64,000 nucleotides of DNA, from positions 2,294,001 through 2,358,000 of the forward strand of contig NZ_CP019428.1 in assembly GCF_009834565.1 (NCBI RefSeq), read 5' to 3'. The stretch is from Pseudomonas sp. R76 (GTDB lineage: Bacteria > Pseudomonadota > Gammaproteobacteria > Pseudomonadales > Pseudomonadaceae). The position numbers were made by a program, and so were the translations under genes. Numbering within the stretch: the first letter of the stretch is position 1; each line of letters starts with the position of its first letter. A model generated the notes under the pieces. The model saw only the letters and a program-made list of their open reading frames with translations. It was not told the DNA's origin and made no database searches. Below, one piece after another: positions 27,374-36,235 of the stretch.

Positions 27374-28000
27374 TCAGTCGAGGCTGTAACGCACCGAGAG
27401 CGCGCCCTTTTTCTCCGACACGGCCAGAATCGTCACGTGGCCCAGTTCGCTCAAGGCTTGCACATGGGTGCCGCCACACGCGTAGGCGGGCAATTCGCCG
27501 AAGCCGACTTTGCGCGTGCCATCTTCCAGGGTCATATGGCGCGCATGATCCTCGGCGATCCATTGGTTGATCCGCGTTTGAATCGTCTCGGCATCGATGG
27601 CTTGCGCCGCGTGCCCACGGGTAAAGGTGATTTTGCATTCGCCCGGCCAGTGGTGGGCCTTGATCGGCATCCAGCCCAGGCTTTCCCCGGCATTGCCAAT
27701 CAGATGCCCTGCCGAATGCAGGCGCGTGTACAAGGCGCGGCGCTGTTCATCGACCCGCGCAATGATCGGGCCGGGCTCCACGGGCCGGTCGACATAGTGC
27801 ACCACGCGGTCGGCTTCCTGAATGACGCGCAGCACCTGGCTGTCGCCCAGCCAGCCGGTGTCGAAGGGTTGCCCGCCGCCCTGCGGATGAAAAATCGTCG
27901 ACTGCAGCGTGACGGCAAACTGCTCCTCGTGCGGCGTACAGCTCAGCACTTCAAGCTCGGCGGTCAGGTGGTCGTGGGTAAAAAACAGGCGTTCGGTCAT
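27374..28000 (-). CDS. AlaX-type alanyl-tRNA editing protein
   Basis: 208 residues. The free-standing editing domain hydrolyses Ser- or Gly-tRNA-Ala. Zinc-site residues are seen in HSAGH (HxxxH) and in YACGGTHV (CxxxH). The N-terminal FHPQGGGQPFDTGWL resembles the glycine-rich segment of AlaX-II proteins. No catalytic synthetase domain is attached. Divergent from a LysR gene 89 bp away, which may regulate it. Confidence 0.9.
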   Translation of the reverse strand: MTERLFFTHDHLTAELEVLSCTPHEEQFAVTLQSTIFHPQGGGQPFDTGWLGDSQVLRVIQEADRVVHYVDRPVEPGPIIARVDEQRRALYTRLHSAGHLIGNAGESLGWMPIKAHHWPGECKITFTRGHAAQAIDAETIQTRINQWIAEDHARHMTLEDGTRKVGFGELPAYACGGTHVQALSELGHVTILAVSEKKGALSVRYSLD

Positions 28001-28089
28001 CGTCTACATCCGCATCAGGGTTCTACGGGCAGTATAAATAGTGCGCGAATGGGTGATAATCCGCTCAATTATCAATGGACCTGTGCGTC

Positions 28090-29022
28090 ATGAGCATCAA
28101 TCTTCCCTTGCCGCTGCTGGGCGAGATGGCGATCTTCGTCAAAGTGGTGGAAACCGGCAGTTTCTCTGAAGCGGCGCGACAACTCAGCGTTTCGCCTTCG
28201 GCGGTGAGCCGCAGCATCTCGCGCCTCGAAAAGGCCCTGGCCACGCGGTTGCTGCAACGCACCACGCGAAAATTGCGCCTCAGCGAAGGCGGTGAAGAGG
28301 TGTTCAAGCGTTGCCAGGAGATGGTCAATGCGGCGCGTTCGGTGATGGAAATCAGTGGCCAGTTCACTCACGAAGCCGAAGGCCTGGTGCGGGTCAGCGT
28401 GCCCAAGGCCGTAGGGCGATTTGTGGTGCACCCGCATATGCCGGAATTTCTGCGGCGTTACCCCAAGGTGGATGTGCAGTTGATCCTGGAGGACCGGCAT
28501 GTGGACCTGATCGATGACAATGTCGACTTGAGTATTCGCATCACCGACAGCCCGCCACCGGGGCTGGTGGGGCGACAATTGCTGCCCATTGAACACTTGC
28601 TCTGTGCGACGCCGCAGTACCTGGCCGAGCATGGCACGCCTGGCCATCCACATGATTTGCTGGCGCACAGCTGCATCTATCTCGGTGAAACCCCAGGCGA
28701 TTCGCGCTGGAAATTCCGCCAGGCCGGCAAGGCCGTAACGGTTGGCGTGCGCGGGCGCTATGCGGCGAACCACACCGGCGTGCGCTTGGATGCGGTGTTG
28801 CAGCATGTGGGCATTGGCAGCTTGCCGTATTTCACGGCGCGGCATGCGTTGGAGGCGGGGAGTGTGGTGCAGGTGTTGCCCGAGTGGGACTTTATTGCGT
28901 CGTACCACGGCGAGGCATGGTTGCTGCATTCACCGACGCGATATCTGCCGCCGAAGTTGCGGGTGTTTATTGATTATTTGGTGGAGTGTATGGGGCGCGA
29001 GCCTACCCTGCGCCGTCGGTAG
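28090..29022 (+). CDS. LysR-family transcriptional regulator
   Basis: 310 residues from ATG 28090. The N-terminal HTH spans about 10-65 (FSEAARQLSVSPSAVSRSIS, LEKALATRLLQRTTR), followed by the two-lobe effector domain. ATG 28075 is possible but has no better ribosome-binding site. The probable target is the divergent AlaX gene or itself. Ligand unknown. Confidence 0.9.
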   Translation: MSINLPLPLLGEMAIFVKVVETGSFSEAARQLSVSPSAVSRSISRLEKALATRLLQRTTRKLRLSEGGEEVFKRCQEMVNAARSVMEISGQFTHEAEGLVRVSVPKAVGRFVVHPHMPEFLRRYPKVDVQLILEDRHVDLIDDNVDLSIRITDSPPPGLVGRQLLPIEHLLCATPQYLAEHGTPGHPHDLLAHSCIYLGETPGDSRWKFRQAGKAVTVGVRGRYAANHTGVRLDAVLQHVGIGSLPYFTARHALEAGSVVQVLPEWDFIASYHGEAWLLHSPTRYLPPKLRVFIDYLVECMGREPTLRRR

Positions 29023-29039
29023 CTGTGGGGGCTGGTTTG

Positions 29040-29126
29040 TGTAGGAGCTGGCTTGCCTGCGATGGCATCGCCTCGGTTCGACCCACAGACCGAGTCGCCA
29101 GCATCGCAGGCAAGCCAGCTCCCACA
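29040..29126. repeat. REP doublet (inverted pair)
   Basis: Arms TGTAGGAGCTGGCTTGCCTG and its near-complement with GCGATG / CATCGC extension. The left arm has one variant base (TGTAGG for TGTGGG). Confidence 0.92.
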
Positions 29127-29151
29127 GAGAAAAACAGGGTGTCAGCCGGGA

Positions 29152-29556
29152 TCAGTGCTTGCTCTGATCCTGCGGCATGGCCAGCAGCTGTTTTTCCTGG
29201 TTCCAGTCGAACGGTTCGTCGTTCTGTTCGGCTTCGAAGCGACGTTCTTCCAGGGCCTGGTACAGATCCAGTTCTTCATCCGGCATGAAGTGCAGGCAGT
29301 CACCGCCGAAGAACCACAGCAGGTCGCGCGGCACCAGGTGGGCGATTTGCGGGTAGCGCAGGATGACCTGGCTCATCAGGTCCTGGCCCAGGTACTGGCT
29401 TTCAATCGGGTCGATGGGCAGCAGGGCGCGCAATTCGTCGAAACGCTCCAGGAACAGGGTGTGGCTTTCCTCGGGTACCTGTTCGGCTTCGCCGACGGCA
29501 ACCAGGATGCTGCGCAAGTGGTCGAGCAAGATGAGATGATCGGCAACGACGTTGGA
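29152..29556 (-). CDS. Conserved pseudomonad protein of unknown function next to fadE
   Basis: 134 residues, acidic, without membrane segments or known catalytic motifs. GTG 29556 (MSNVVADHLILL) is chosen since GAGGA lies eight bases upstream; the open frame from TTG 29574 has no spaced site. Its place directly downstream of the acyl-CoA dehydrogenase gene matches the arrangement I recall around P. aeruginosa PA2815-PA2816. Function not recognised. Confidence 0.8.
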   Translation of the reverse strand, partial: SNVVADHLILLDHLRSILVAVGEAEQVPEESHTLFLERFDELRALLPIDPIESQYLGQDLMSQVILRYPQIAHLVPRDLLWFFGGDCLHFMPDEELDLYQALEERRFEAEQNDEPFDWNQEKQLLAMPQDQSKH

Positions 29557-29648
29557 CACGAGATAAGTCCTCAAAGCAAAAACGGGCGCGAGAGTATATA
29601 GCTCACGCGCCCGTATTTATATGACCTTCGCTGTATGGGTATGAGCGG

Positions 29649-32096
29649 TTAGCGGACTTTACCCTCAGCCTGGGTCAGCTCTTCCTTGCTGAAATCATCC
29701 ACGTCGATCACCTTGCGCCGTGCCGCTTCAGCGTCCCGCAAGGTTTGCGCTTCGGCCGGTTGCAGCACCCCGGCGTGCAGTGCGGCGTCGATGGCATGTT
29801 CGCCGGCAGACGGCTTGACCTGGCCGCTTTTCAGCGCGGCATGCAGTTTTTTCTGCAGCGGATGGCTGGCACCCAGCAGGTCGTAGGCATGCTGCAGGGC
29901 GCCGACCGGGTCCTCCGCCGATTGCGGGCGGTAGCAGCCGGCCAGCAGTTCTTCGAGGGTCGGGTCGCCTTTGGCGCGGCCGATCACCGCGGCCACTTCT
30001 GCATCCAGTGCGTCGGACGGCCCGGTATGGCGACGGCCAAACGGGAACACGATCACCCGCAGCAGGCAACCGAGCACCTTGTTCGGGAAGTTGCTCAGCA
30101 GCTCATCCAGCGCGCGTTCGGATTCGCCGAGACTTTCTTCCATGGCCCAGGCGAACAGCGGCTCCAGGTGGTCCGGCGAATCCAGGTCGTGATAACGCTT
30201 GAGTGCGGCCGAGGCCAGGTACATGTGGCTCAGCACGTCACCGAGGCGCGCCGACAGGCGTTCGCGGCGTTTCAATTCGCCACCCAGCAGCATCATGCTC
30301 AGGTCAGCGAGCAGGGCGAACGCAGCGGCCTGACGGTTCAGTGCACGGAAGTAACCTTGGCTCAGGCGGTTGCCCGGAGCTTTCTCGAAGTGGCCCACGC
30401 CGAGGTTGAGCACCAGGGTGCTGGCGGCGTTGCTCACGGCGAAACCGATGTGTTGCATCAGCAGGCCGTCGAACTCCTTCAGCGCCTGGTCACGGTCTTC
30501 ACGACCGGCCAGGGCCATTTCCTTGAGCACGAACGGATGGCAGCGAATCGCGCCCTGGCCAAAGATCATCAGGTTGCGCGACAGAATGTTCGCGCCTTCC
30601 ACGGTGATAAAGATCGGCGCGCCCTGCCAGTTACGGCCCAAGTAGTTGTTCGGGCCCATGATGATGCCCTTGCCACCGTGCACGTCCATGGCGTGGCTGA
30701 TGCACTCGCGGCCACGCTCGGTGAGGTGGTACTTGAGGATCGCCGACAGCACCGAGGGTTTTTCCCCCAGGTCCACGGCGTTGGCGGTGAGCATGCGCGC
30801 GCTGTCCATCAGCCAGGCGTTGCCGCCGATACGCGCCAGGGCTTCCTGGATGCCTTCGAAGGCCGACAGCGGCACGTTGAACTGCTCACGCACCTGGGCG
30901 TACTGACCGGTCACCAGGCTGGTGAACTTGGCCGCGCCGGTGCCCACGGCAGGCAGCGAGATCGAGCGACCCACCGACAGGCAATTCATCAGCATCATCC
31001 AGCCCTTGCCGAGCATTTCCTGGCCACCGATGAGGAACTCCAGGGGGATGAACACGTCTTTGCCGGAGTTGGGACCGTTCATGAACGCGGCGCCCAGTGG
31101 CAAGTGGCGGCGACCGATTTCTACGCCTGGGGTATCGGTCGGGATCAGCGCCAGGCTGATACCCAAGTCTTCTTCTTCGCCCAGCAAGTGGTCCGGGTCA
31201 TGCGCCTTGAAGGCCAAACCGAGCAAGGTCGCGACCGGGCCGAGGGTGATGTAGCGTTTTTCCCAGTTCAGGCGCAGGCCAAGGGTTTCCTTGCCTTCCC
31301 ATTCACCTTTGCAGATCACGCCGGTGTCGGGCATGGCGCCCGCATCCGAGCCGGCCAGCGGGCCGGTCAGGGCAAAACACGGAATGTCATCACCACGCGC
31401 CAGGCGCGGCAGGTAGTGGTTGCGTTGTTCGTCGGTGCCGTAATGCAGCAGCAGCTCCGCCGGGCCGAGGGAGTTGGGGACCATCACGGTAGAGGCAAGG
31501 TCGCCGCTGCGGGTCGCGAGTTTCATCGCGACCTGGGAGTGGGCATAGGCGGAAAAGCCCTTGCCGCCATATTCCTTCGGAATGATCAGGGCAAAGAAGC
31601 CGTGAGTCTTGATGTGTTCCCAGGCAGCGGGCGGCAGATCCATGGCCTGGCCGATTTCCCAGTCGCTGACCATCGCGCAGAGTTCTTCGGTGGGGCCGTC
31701 GATAAACGCCTGTTCTTCTTCGGTCAGTTGCGCCTTGGGGTAGGCCAGCAACTTGTCCCAATCAGGGCGACCGCTGAACAGTTCGCCATCCCACCACACG
31801 GTGCCGGCATCAATCGCGTCGCGCTCGGTCTCGGACATCGGCGGCAGGACTTTCTGGAACCAGCTGAACAGCGGCTTGGTGAAGTATTGGCGGCGCAGGT
31901 CGGGCAGCAGCAAGGGCAGGGCCACGGCCGCGATCAACACCCAGAAGATCAGCAGCAGCCAACCCGGTGCGTGGCTCCAGGCGCCCATCGCCAGCAGGTA
32001 AACGGCGACCACGCCCAAGGCGGGCAGGGGCGCGGTGCGGCGGTGTGCCAGGTAGGCAATGCCGACCACCAGAACCAGTATCCACAACAACAGCAT
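29649..32096 (-). CDS. fadE: Long-form acyl-CoA dehydrogenase
   Basis: 815 residues. Two N-terminal membrane helices (residues 2-17 and 24-65) precede the acyl-CoA dehydrogenase domain. Seen: IPKEYGGKGFSAYAHSQVA, the FAD-site segment CFALTGPLAGSDAGAMPDTG, the MNCLSVGRSISLPAVGTGAA region and the VHGGKGIIMGPNNYLGR C-terminal part of the flavin site, then the DUF1974-type tail of E. coli FadE. It performs the first dehydrogenation of fatty-acid beta-oxidation at the membrane. ATG 32096 has GGAGG seven bases upstream. Confidence 0.95.
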   Translation of the reverse strand: MLLLWILVLVVGIAYLAHRRTAPLPALGVVAVYLLAMGAWSHAPGWLLLIFWVLIAAVALPLLLPDLRRQYFTKPLFSWFQKVLPPMSETERDAIDAGTVWWDGELFSGRPDWDKLLAYPKAQLTEEEQAFIDGPTEELCAMVSDWEIGQAMDLPPAAWEHIKTHGFFALIIPKEYGGKGFSAYAHSQVAMKLATRSGDLASTVMVPNSLGPAELLLHYGTDEQRNHYLPRLARGDDIPCFALTGPLAGSDAGAMPDTGVICKGEWEGKETLGLRLNWEKRYITLGPVATLLGLAFKAHDPDHLLGEEEDLGISLALIPTDTPGVEIGRRHLPLGAAFMNGPNSGKDVFIPLEFLIGGQEMLGKGWMMLMNCLSVGRSISLPAVGTGAAKFTSLVTGQYAQVREQFNVPLSAFEGIQEALARIGGNAWLMDSARMLTANAVDLGEKPSVLSAILKYHLTERGRECISHAMDVHGGKGIIMGPNNYLGRNWQGAPIFITVEGANILSRNLMIFGQGAIRCHPFVLKEMALAGREDRDQALKEFDGLLMQHIGFAVSNAASTLVLNLGVGHFEKAPGNRLSQGYFRALNRQAAAFALLADLSMMLLGGELKRRERLSARLGDVLSHMYLASAALKRYHDLDSPDHLEPLFAWAMEESLGESERALDELLSNFPNKVLGCLLRVIVFPFGRRHTGPSDALDAEVAAVIGRAKGDPTLEELLAGCYRPQSAEDPVGALQHAYDLLGASHPLQKKLHAALKSGQVKPSAGEHAIDAALHAGVLQPAEAQTLRDAEAARRKVIDVDDFSKEELTQAEGKVR

Positions 32097-32287
32097 ATTC
32101 AATCCTCCGTGAAACCAGGGGCGAAACCACCATGGAGCTTAGTCGGCATCCGAAAAAGCGCGGTGATCAGGGTGTAACGAGTTGTACAGCGGGCGCCGAT
32201 CACCAGGCGCCGACATTTGGCCGAATCGTCGTTATCGCAAGCGTAGACCTGTGGTTAGACTCAAGCCTTCCTTCGGAGATAACGCGC

Positions 32288-32947
32288 ATGGATACGTACC
32301 TGAATCCCAGCCGCTTCATCGATAGTGACCACCCTGCGGTGGTGGAGTTCGCTGAAAAACATCGCGGTCCCAGCGCGGGTTTACGTGACCAGGCAGTCAG
32401 TCTTTATTACGCCGTGCGTGAGACGATTCGCTACAACCCCTACACCTTCAGCCGCGACCCAGGCACCTTGAACGCCAGCTTCGCCCTGGCTGCCGGTGAG
32501 AGTTATTGCGTGCCCAAGGCCACCTTGCTTGCCGCCTGCGCCCGCCACTGCGGGATCCCGGCGCGCATCGGCCTGGCGGACGTGCGCAATCATCTGTCGA
32601 CGCCGCGCCTGATCGCGTTGCTTAAAAGCGATGTGTTCGCCATGCACGGCTATACCGAGTTGTACTTGAACGGCCGTTGGGTCAAGGCCACCCCGGCGTT
32701 CAACAGCCAACTGTGCGAAGTGTTCGATGTGCCGCCATTGGCGTTCGATGGCATTCTCGACAGCGTGTTTCACGCATTCAATCGCCAGGGCCAGCGTTCG
32801 ATGGAGTATGTGTTGGACCACGGGCAGTTTTCCGACGTGCCCGAAGCGTTTTTCTTCGCGCACATTCAGCAGTGTTACCCGCACCTGTTCGCCGAAGATA
32901 TGCCGCAACAGTTGGGCGATAGGCAGACCGATTTAAGCCGCGCGTGA
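32288..32947 (+). CDS. Transglutaminase-like family protein
   Basis: 219 residues. Cys of AAGESYCVPKATLLAACARHCGIPAR and His of FAMHGYTELYLNGRW match the first two residues of the transglutaminase/protease triad. The third position, usually Asp in a DPT-like motif, reads KATPAFN here, so the acid is absent or different. GGAG precedes ATG 32288, and the upstream open frame is rejected. Its neighbours GST, ABC-2 exporter and fadE form a conserved pseudomonad cluster. Role unknown. Confidence 0.82.
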   Translation: MDTYLNPSRFIDSDHPAVVEFAEKHRGPSAGLRDQAVSLYYAVRETIRYNPYTFSRDPGTLNASFALAAGESYCVPKATLLAACARHCGIPARIGLADVRNHLSTPRLIALLKSDVFAMHGYTELYLNGRWVKATPAFNSQLCEVFDVPPLAFDGILDSVFHAFNRQGQRSMEYVLDHGQFSDVPEAFFFAHIQQCYPHLFAEDMPQQLGDRQTDLSRA

Positions 32948-33003
32948 ACCGGCGTATGCTGCTGCGTTCATCAAGCCATGTTCACCAACAATAAGGCGCG
33001 GTC

Positions 33004-33621
33004 ATGCTGAAAATCTGGGGTCGTAAAAATTCATCAAACGTCAGGAAAGCACTGTGGTGCGCCGAGGAACTCGGCCTGGACTATGAGGCAATTGATGCGG
33101 GCGGGGCTTTTGGTGTGGTCGACACGCCGCAATACCGAGCGTTGAACCCCAATGGCCGGGTGCCGATGATCGAAGATGGCGACTTTGTGCTGTGGGAATC
33201 CAACACCATCGTGCGTTACCTCTGCGCCAAGCAGGCGTCGAGCTGGTACCCGAGCGACCTGCGAGCGCGGGCGAATGCCGAGAAGTGGATGGATTGGACC
33301 ACCTCGACCCTCGCCGAACCGTTCAAGGCGGTGTTCTGGGGCATCCTGCGCACCCCGGCGGAAAAACAGAACTGGGACAGCATCAATGCCGGGCGCCAAG
33401 CCTGTATCGATGCACTGCGCACCGTGGACAAAGCCCTGGCCGAGCAACCTTACCTGTCCGGCACCGAAATCGGCATGGGCGATATCCCTTTGGGCAGCTT
33501 TATCTACGCCTGGTTTGAAATGCCCATCGAACGCCCTTCGATGCCCCATCTAGAGGCCTGGTATCAACGCCTGCAACAGCGGCCGGCATACCGCAAAGCC
33601 GTGATGACCGCGTTGACTTAA
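33004..33621 (+). CDS. Glutathione S-transferase
   Basis: 205 residues, cytosolic GST fold. The thioredoxin-like N-terminal half begins LKIWGRKNSSNVRKALWCAE, where Ser/Asn residues could activate glutathione. The conserved cis-Pro and E-S pair are in GRVPMIEDGDFVLWESNTI, followed by an all-helical domain with the GDIPLG N-capping motif. Probably detoxifies electrophiles. AAGG precedes the ATG. Confidence 0.92.
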   Translation: MLKIWGRKNSSNVRKALWCAEELGLDYEAIDAGGAFGVVDTPQYRALNPNGRVPMIEDGDFVLWESNTIVRYLCAKQASSWYPSDLRARANAEKWMDWTTSTLAEPFKAVFWGILRTPAEKQNWDSINAGRQACIDALRTVDKALAEQPYLSGTEIGMGDIPLGSFIYAWFEMPIERPSMPHLEAWYQRLQQRPAYRKAVMTALT

Positions 33622-33755
33622 TACCCACTATTAATACGGGTGACTGTACTTGTGCGGCGCGGGCAAGCACCATGCCTGTCATGCGCCGCCGTTGAACTAC
33701 CTGGGCTGCGCCCTCATCTATTCTTTCTATTCCCTTCTTTGGTGCGTATTCCGAT

Positions 33756-34688
33756 ATGAGTTCCGCTCTGTCCATCCGGCAGCTAACCAAAACCTACGGC
33801 AACGGTTTCCAGGCCCTGAGTGGTATCGATCTGGACGTTGCCGAAGGTGACTTCTTCGCCTTGCTCGGCCCCAACGGCGCCGGCAAATCCACCACCATCG
33901 GTATCCTTTCCACCCTGGTCAACAAGACCAGCGGTTCGGTGAATATCTTTGGCCATGACCTGGATAAATCCCCGGCGGCGCTCAAGCGCTCCATCGGCGT
34001 GGTCCCCCAGGAGTTCAACTTCAACCAGTTCGAAAAAACCTTCGACATCGTCGTCACCCAGGCGGGCTACTACGGCATCCCGGCGAAAATCGCCAAGGAA
34101 CGCGCCGAGCAGTACTTGACCCAGTTGGGCCTGTGGGACAAGCGTGACGTGCCGTCGCGCTCACTCTCCGGTGGCATGAAGCGCCGCCTGATGATCGCCC
34201 GCGCCCTGGTGCATGAGCCGCGCCTGCTGATCCTCGATGAGCCGACCGCAGGTGTGGACATCGAACTGCGTCGCTCGATGTGGACCTTCCTCACCGAGCT
34301 GAACGAGAAGGGCATCACCATCATCCTCACCACCCATTACCTGGAAGAGGCTGAGCAGCTGTGCCGCAACATCGGCATCATCGACCACGGCACCATCGTC
34401 GAGAACACCAGCATGCGTAACCTGCTGGGCCAGCTGCATGTGGAAACCTTTCTGCTCGACCTGAAAAACAACCTGACGGTGGCGCCGCAATTGCTCGGCT
34501 ACCCAAGCCGGCTGGTCGATGGCCACACCCTTGAAGTCCAGGTGGACAAGGCCATGGGCATTACCGCGTTGTTCACTCAATTGGCAGCCCAGAACATCGA
34601 AGTGCTGAGCCTGCGCAACAAAACCAATCGCCTTGAGGAGTTGTTCGTGTCCCTGGTGGAGAAAAATCTGGCGAAGGTGGCGGTATGA
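33756..34688 (+). CDS. ABC-2 exporter ATP-binding protein
   Basis: 310 residues. Walker A GPNGAGKST near residue 40, signature LSGGMKRRLMIARALV, Walker B LLILDEPTAGVD and the H-loop TTHYLEEAE are intact. It overlaps the permease gene by four bases (ATGA), so they form one exporter. The cargo of this NodI/YadG-like family is unknown; P. aeruginosa has the same pair next to a GST gene. Confidence 0.95.
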   Translation: MSSALSIRQLTKTYGNGFQALSGIDLDVAEGDFFALLGPNGAGKSTTIGILSTLVNKTSGSVNIFGHDLDKSPAALKRSIGVVPQEFNFNQFEKTFDIVVTQAGYYGIPAKIAKERAEQYLTQLGLWDKRDVPSRSLSGGMKRRLMIARALVHEPRLLILDEPTAGVDIELRRSMWTFLTELNEKGITIILTTHYLEEAEQLCRNIGIIDHGTIVENTSMRNLLGQLHVETFLLDLKNNLTVAPQLLGYPSRLVDGHTLEVQVDKAMGITALFTQLAAQNIEVLSLRNKTNRLEELFVSLVEKNLAKVAV

Positions 34689-35464
34689 GTTCCGAACTGC
34701 AACCCAACATTGTCGCGCTGCAAACCATCGTCTATCGCGAAGTGAAGCGCTTTACCCGGATCTGGCCGCAGACGCTGCTGCCGCCGGCGATCACCATGGT
34801 CCTGTACTTCGTGATTTTCGGTAACCTGATCGGTCGCCAGATCGGCGACATGGGTGGTTTCACCTACATGGAGTACATCGTGCCGGGCCTGATCATGATG
34901 TCGGTGATCACCAACTCCTACGGCAACGTGGTCTCCAGCTTCTTCGGCAGCAAGTTCCAGCGCTCCATTGAAGAACTGATGGTCTCGCCGGTGTCGCCAC
35001 ACACGATTCTGATCGGCTACACCTTGGGTGGTGTGCTGCGCGGCTTGATGGTCGGCGTGATCGTGACCTTGCTGTCGCTGTTCTTCACCCACCTGCAAGT
35101 GCATCACCTTGGGGTCACCCTTCTGGTGGTGGTGCTGACGGCGACGATCTTCTCGCTGCTGGGCTTTATCAATGCCGTGTTTGCACGCAATTTCGATGAT
35201 ATTTCGATCATCCCGACTTTCGTGCTGACGCCGCTGACTTACCTGGGTGGGGTGTTCTACTCCATTACCTTGCTGCCGCCGTTCTGGCAAACCGTGTCGC
35301 TGGCCAACCCGGTGCTGCACATGGTCAATGCGTTCCGCTACGGCATTTTGGGCGTGTCGGATATCAAGATCAGCGTGGCGATCACCTTCATGCTGGTGGC
35401 GACCGTGGTGCTGTATGTAGGGTGCGCGCGGTTGTTGGTGAGTGGGCGTGGGATGCGTACCTAA
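34685..35464 (+). CDS. ABC-2 exporter permease
   Basis: 259 residues with six predicted membrane helices, ABC-2 family (YadH/NodJ-like). The signature segment TPLTYLGGVFYSI before the last helices is present. Translationally coupled to the ATPase. Together they probably export a small hydrophobic molecule or envelope component. Confidence 0.94.
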   Translation: MSSELQPNIVALQTIVYREVKRFTRIWPQTLLPPAITMVLYFVIFGNLIGRQIGDMGGFTYMEYIVPGLIMMSVITNSYGNVVSSFFGSKFQRSIEELMVSPVSPHTILIGYTLGGVLRGLMVGVIVTLLSLFFTHLQVHHLGVTLLVVVLTATIFSLLGFINAVFARNFDDISIIPTFVLTPLTYLGGVFYSITLLPPFWQTVSLANPVLHMVNAFRYGILGVSDIKISVAITFMLVATVVLYVGCARLLVSGRGMRT

Positions 35465-35488
35465 GCGTCGATTACACACGGTAAAAAA

Positions 35489-35578
35489 TGTGGGAGCGGG
35501 CTTGCTCGCGAATGCAGGGGATCAGTCACCCGATGTATTGACTGATTCACCGCATTCGCGAGCAAGCCCGCTCCCACA
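35489..35578. repeat. REP doublet (inverted pair)
   Basis: Arms TGTGGGAGCGGGCTTGCTCG and its complement with GCGAATGC / GCATTCGC extension. Confidence 0.93.
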
Positions 35579-35598
35579 TTTGGTTTTGTGTTTGGCCT

Positions 35599-36144
35599 TT
35601 ATCCCTGCAGTGCCAACTCAATGAGTTCATGCAGCTCTTCAACCGGCAGCGGCGCACTGGAAAACAAACTGCGATACACCGTCGGCGCGGCAATCAGATT
35701 CAACAGTCGGTCCAGACTCGGCAGCACATCCGCGCCGCCCTGATAACGGTCGAGAATAACCTGCATCTGGCCCATCAGAATGTTGCTGCAATAGTCCCTG
35801 GGATGGCTGCACTGCACGTCGCGCATCATGTTGCGCCCCAGCTCGGAACTCATTTCATCCAGATACTGTTCGCCCCACGCGCGCAGGTCGCCGCGCAGGC
35901 TGCCGGTGTTGGCGGGCTCGCTGTCGGGGCGCAGGCGTTCCAGCGCCACGTCGGCGAGCAGCGCGGAAAGGTCGCCCCAACGCCGGTAGATGGTCGACGG
36001 CGTAACGCCCGCGCGCGCAGCTATCATCGGCACAGTTACGCTGGAACGCTCATGGGCTTCCAGCAATTCGCGCGCGGCGTTATGCACTGATTCTTGAACC
36101 CGGGCACTGCGGCCCCCCGGGCGAAGGCCTTCTTTAATCGCCAT
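35599..36144 (-). CDS. TetR-family repressor
   Basis: 181 residues. The HTH is at about 25-70 (VTVPMIAARAGVTPSTIYRRW). The C-terminal ligand domain begins around LRGDLRAWGEQYLDE, as in the TetR_C groups that control MFS pumps. Divergent from an MFS gene with 91 bp between starts, the standard repressor-pump layout. Confidence 0.92.
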   Translation of the reverse strand: MAIKEGLRPGGRSARVQESVHNAARELLEAHERSSVTVPMIAARAGVTPSTIYRRWGDLSALLADVALERLRPDSEPANTGSLRGDLRAWGEQYLDEMSSELGRNMMRDVQCSHPRDYCSNILMGQMQVILDRYQGGADVLPSLDRLLNLIAAPTVYRSLFSSAPLPVEELHELIELALQG

Positions 36145-36201
36145 GGATAAAACCTTAACACAAAGAATTTGCTTTAAGCGCTTCCCGGTAGCACACTCTG
36201 C

Positions 36202-36221
36202 AAAAGCAAAATATTAGCTTT
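36202..36221. promoter_or_regulatory. Candidate TetR operator between repressor and MFS gene
   Basis: Inverted AAAGC and GCTTT arms separated by ten A/T bases lie 15 bp before the MFS start. Position fits a repressor site; the arms are short, so this is tentative. Confidence 0.35.
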
Positions 36222-36235
36222 AGCGGAGTGTGCAC

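Noticed and set aside
29745..32177. 810-codon plus-strand frame opposite fadE
   Set aside because: Shadow of a clear acyl-CoA dehydrogenase; His/Gln-rich nonsense sequence.
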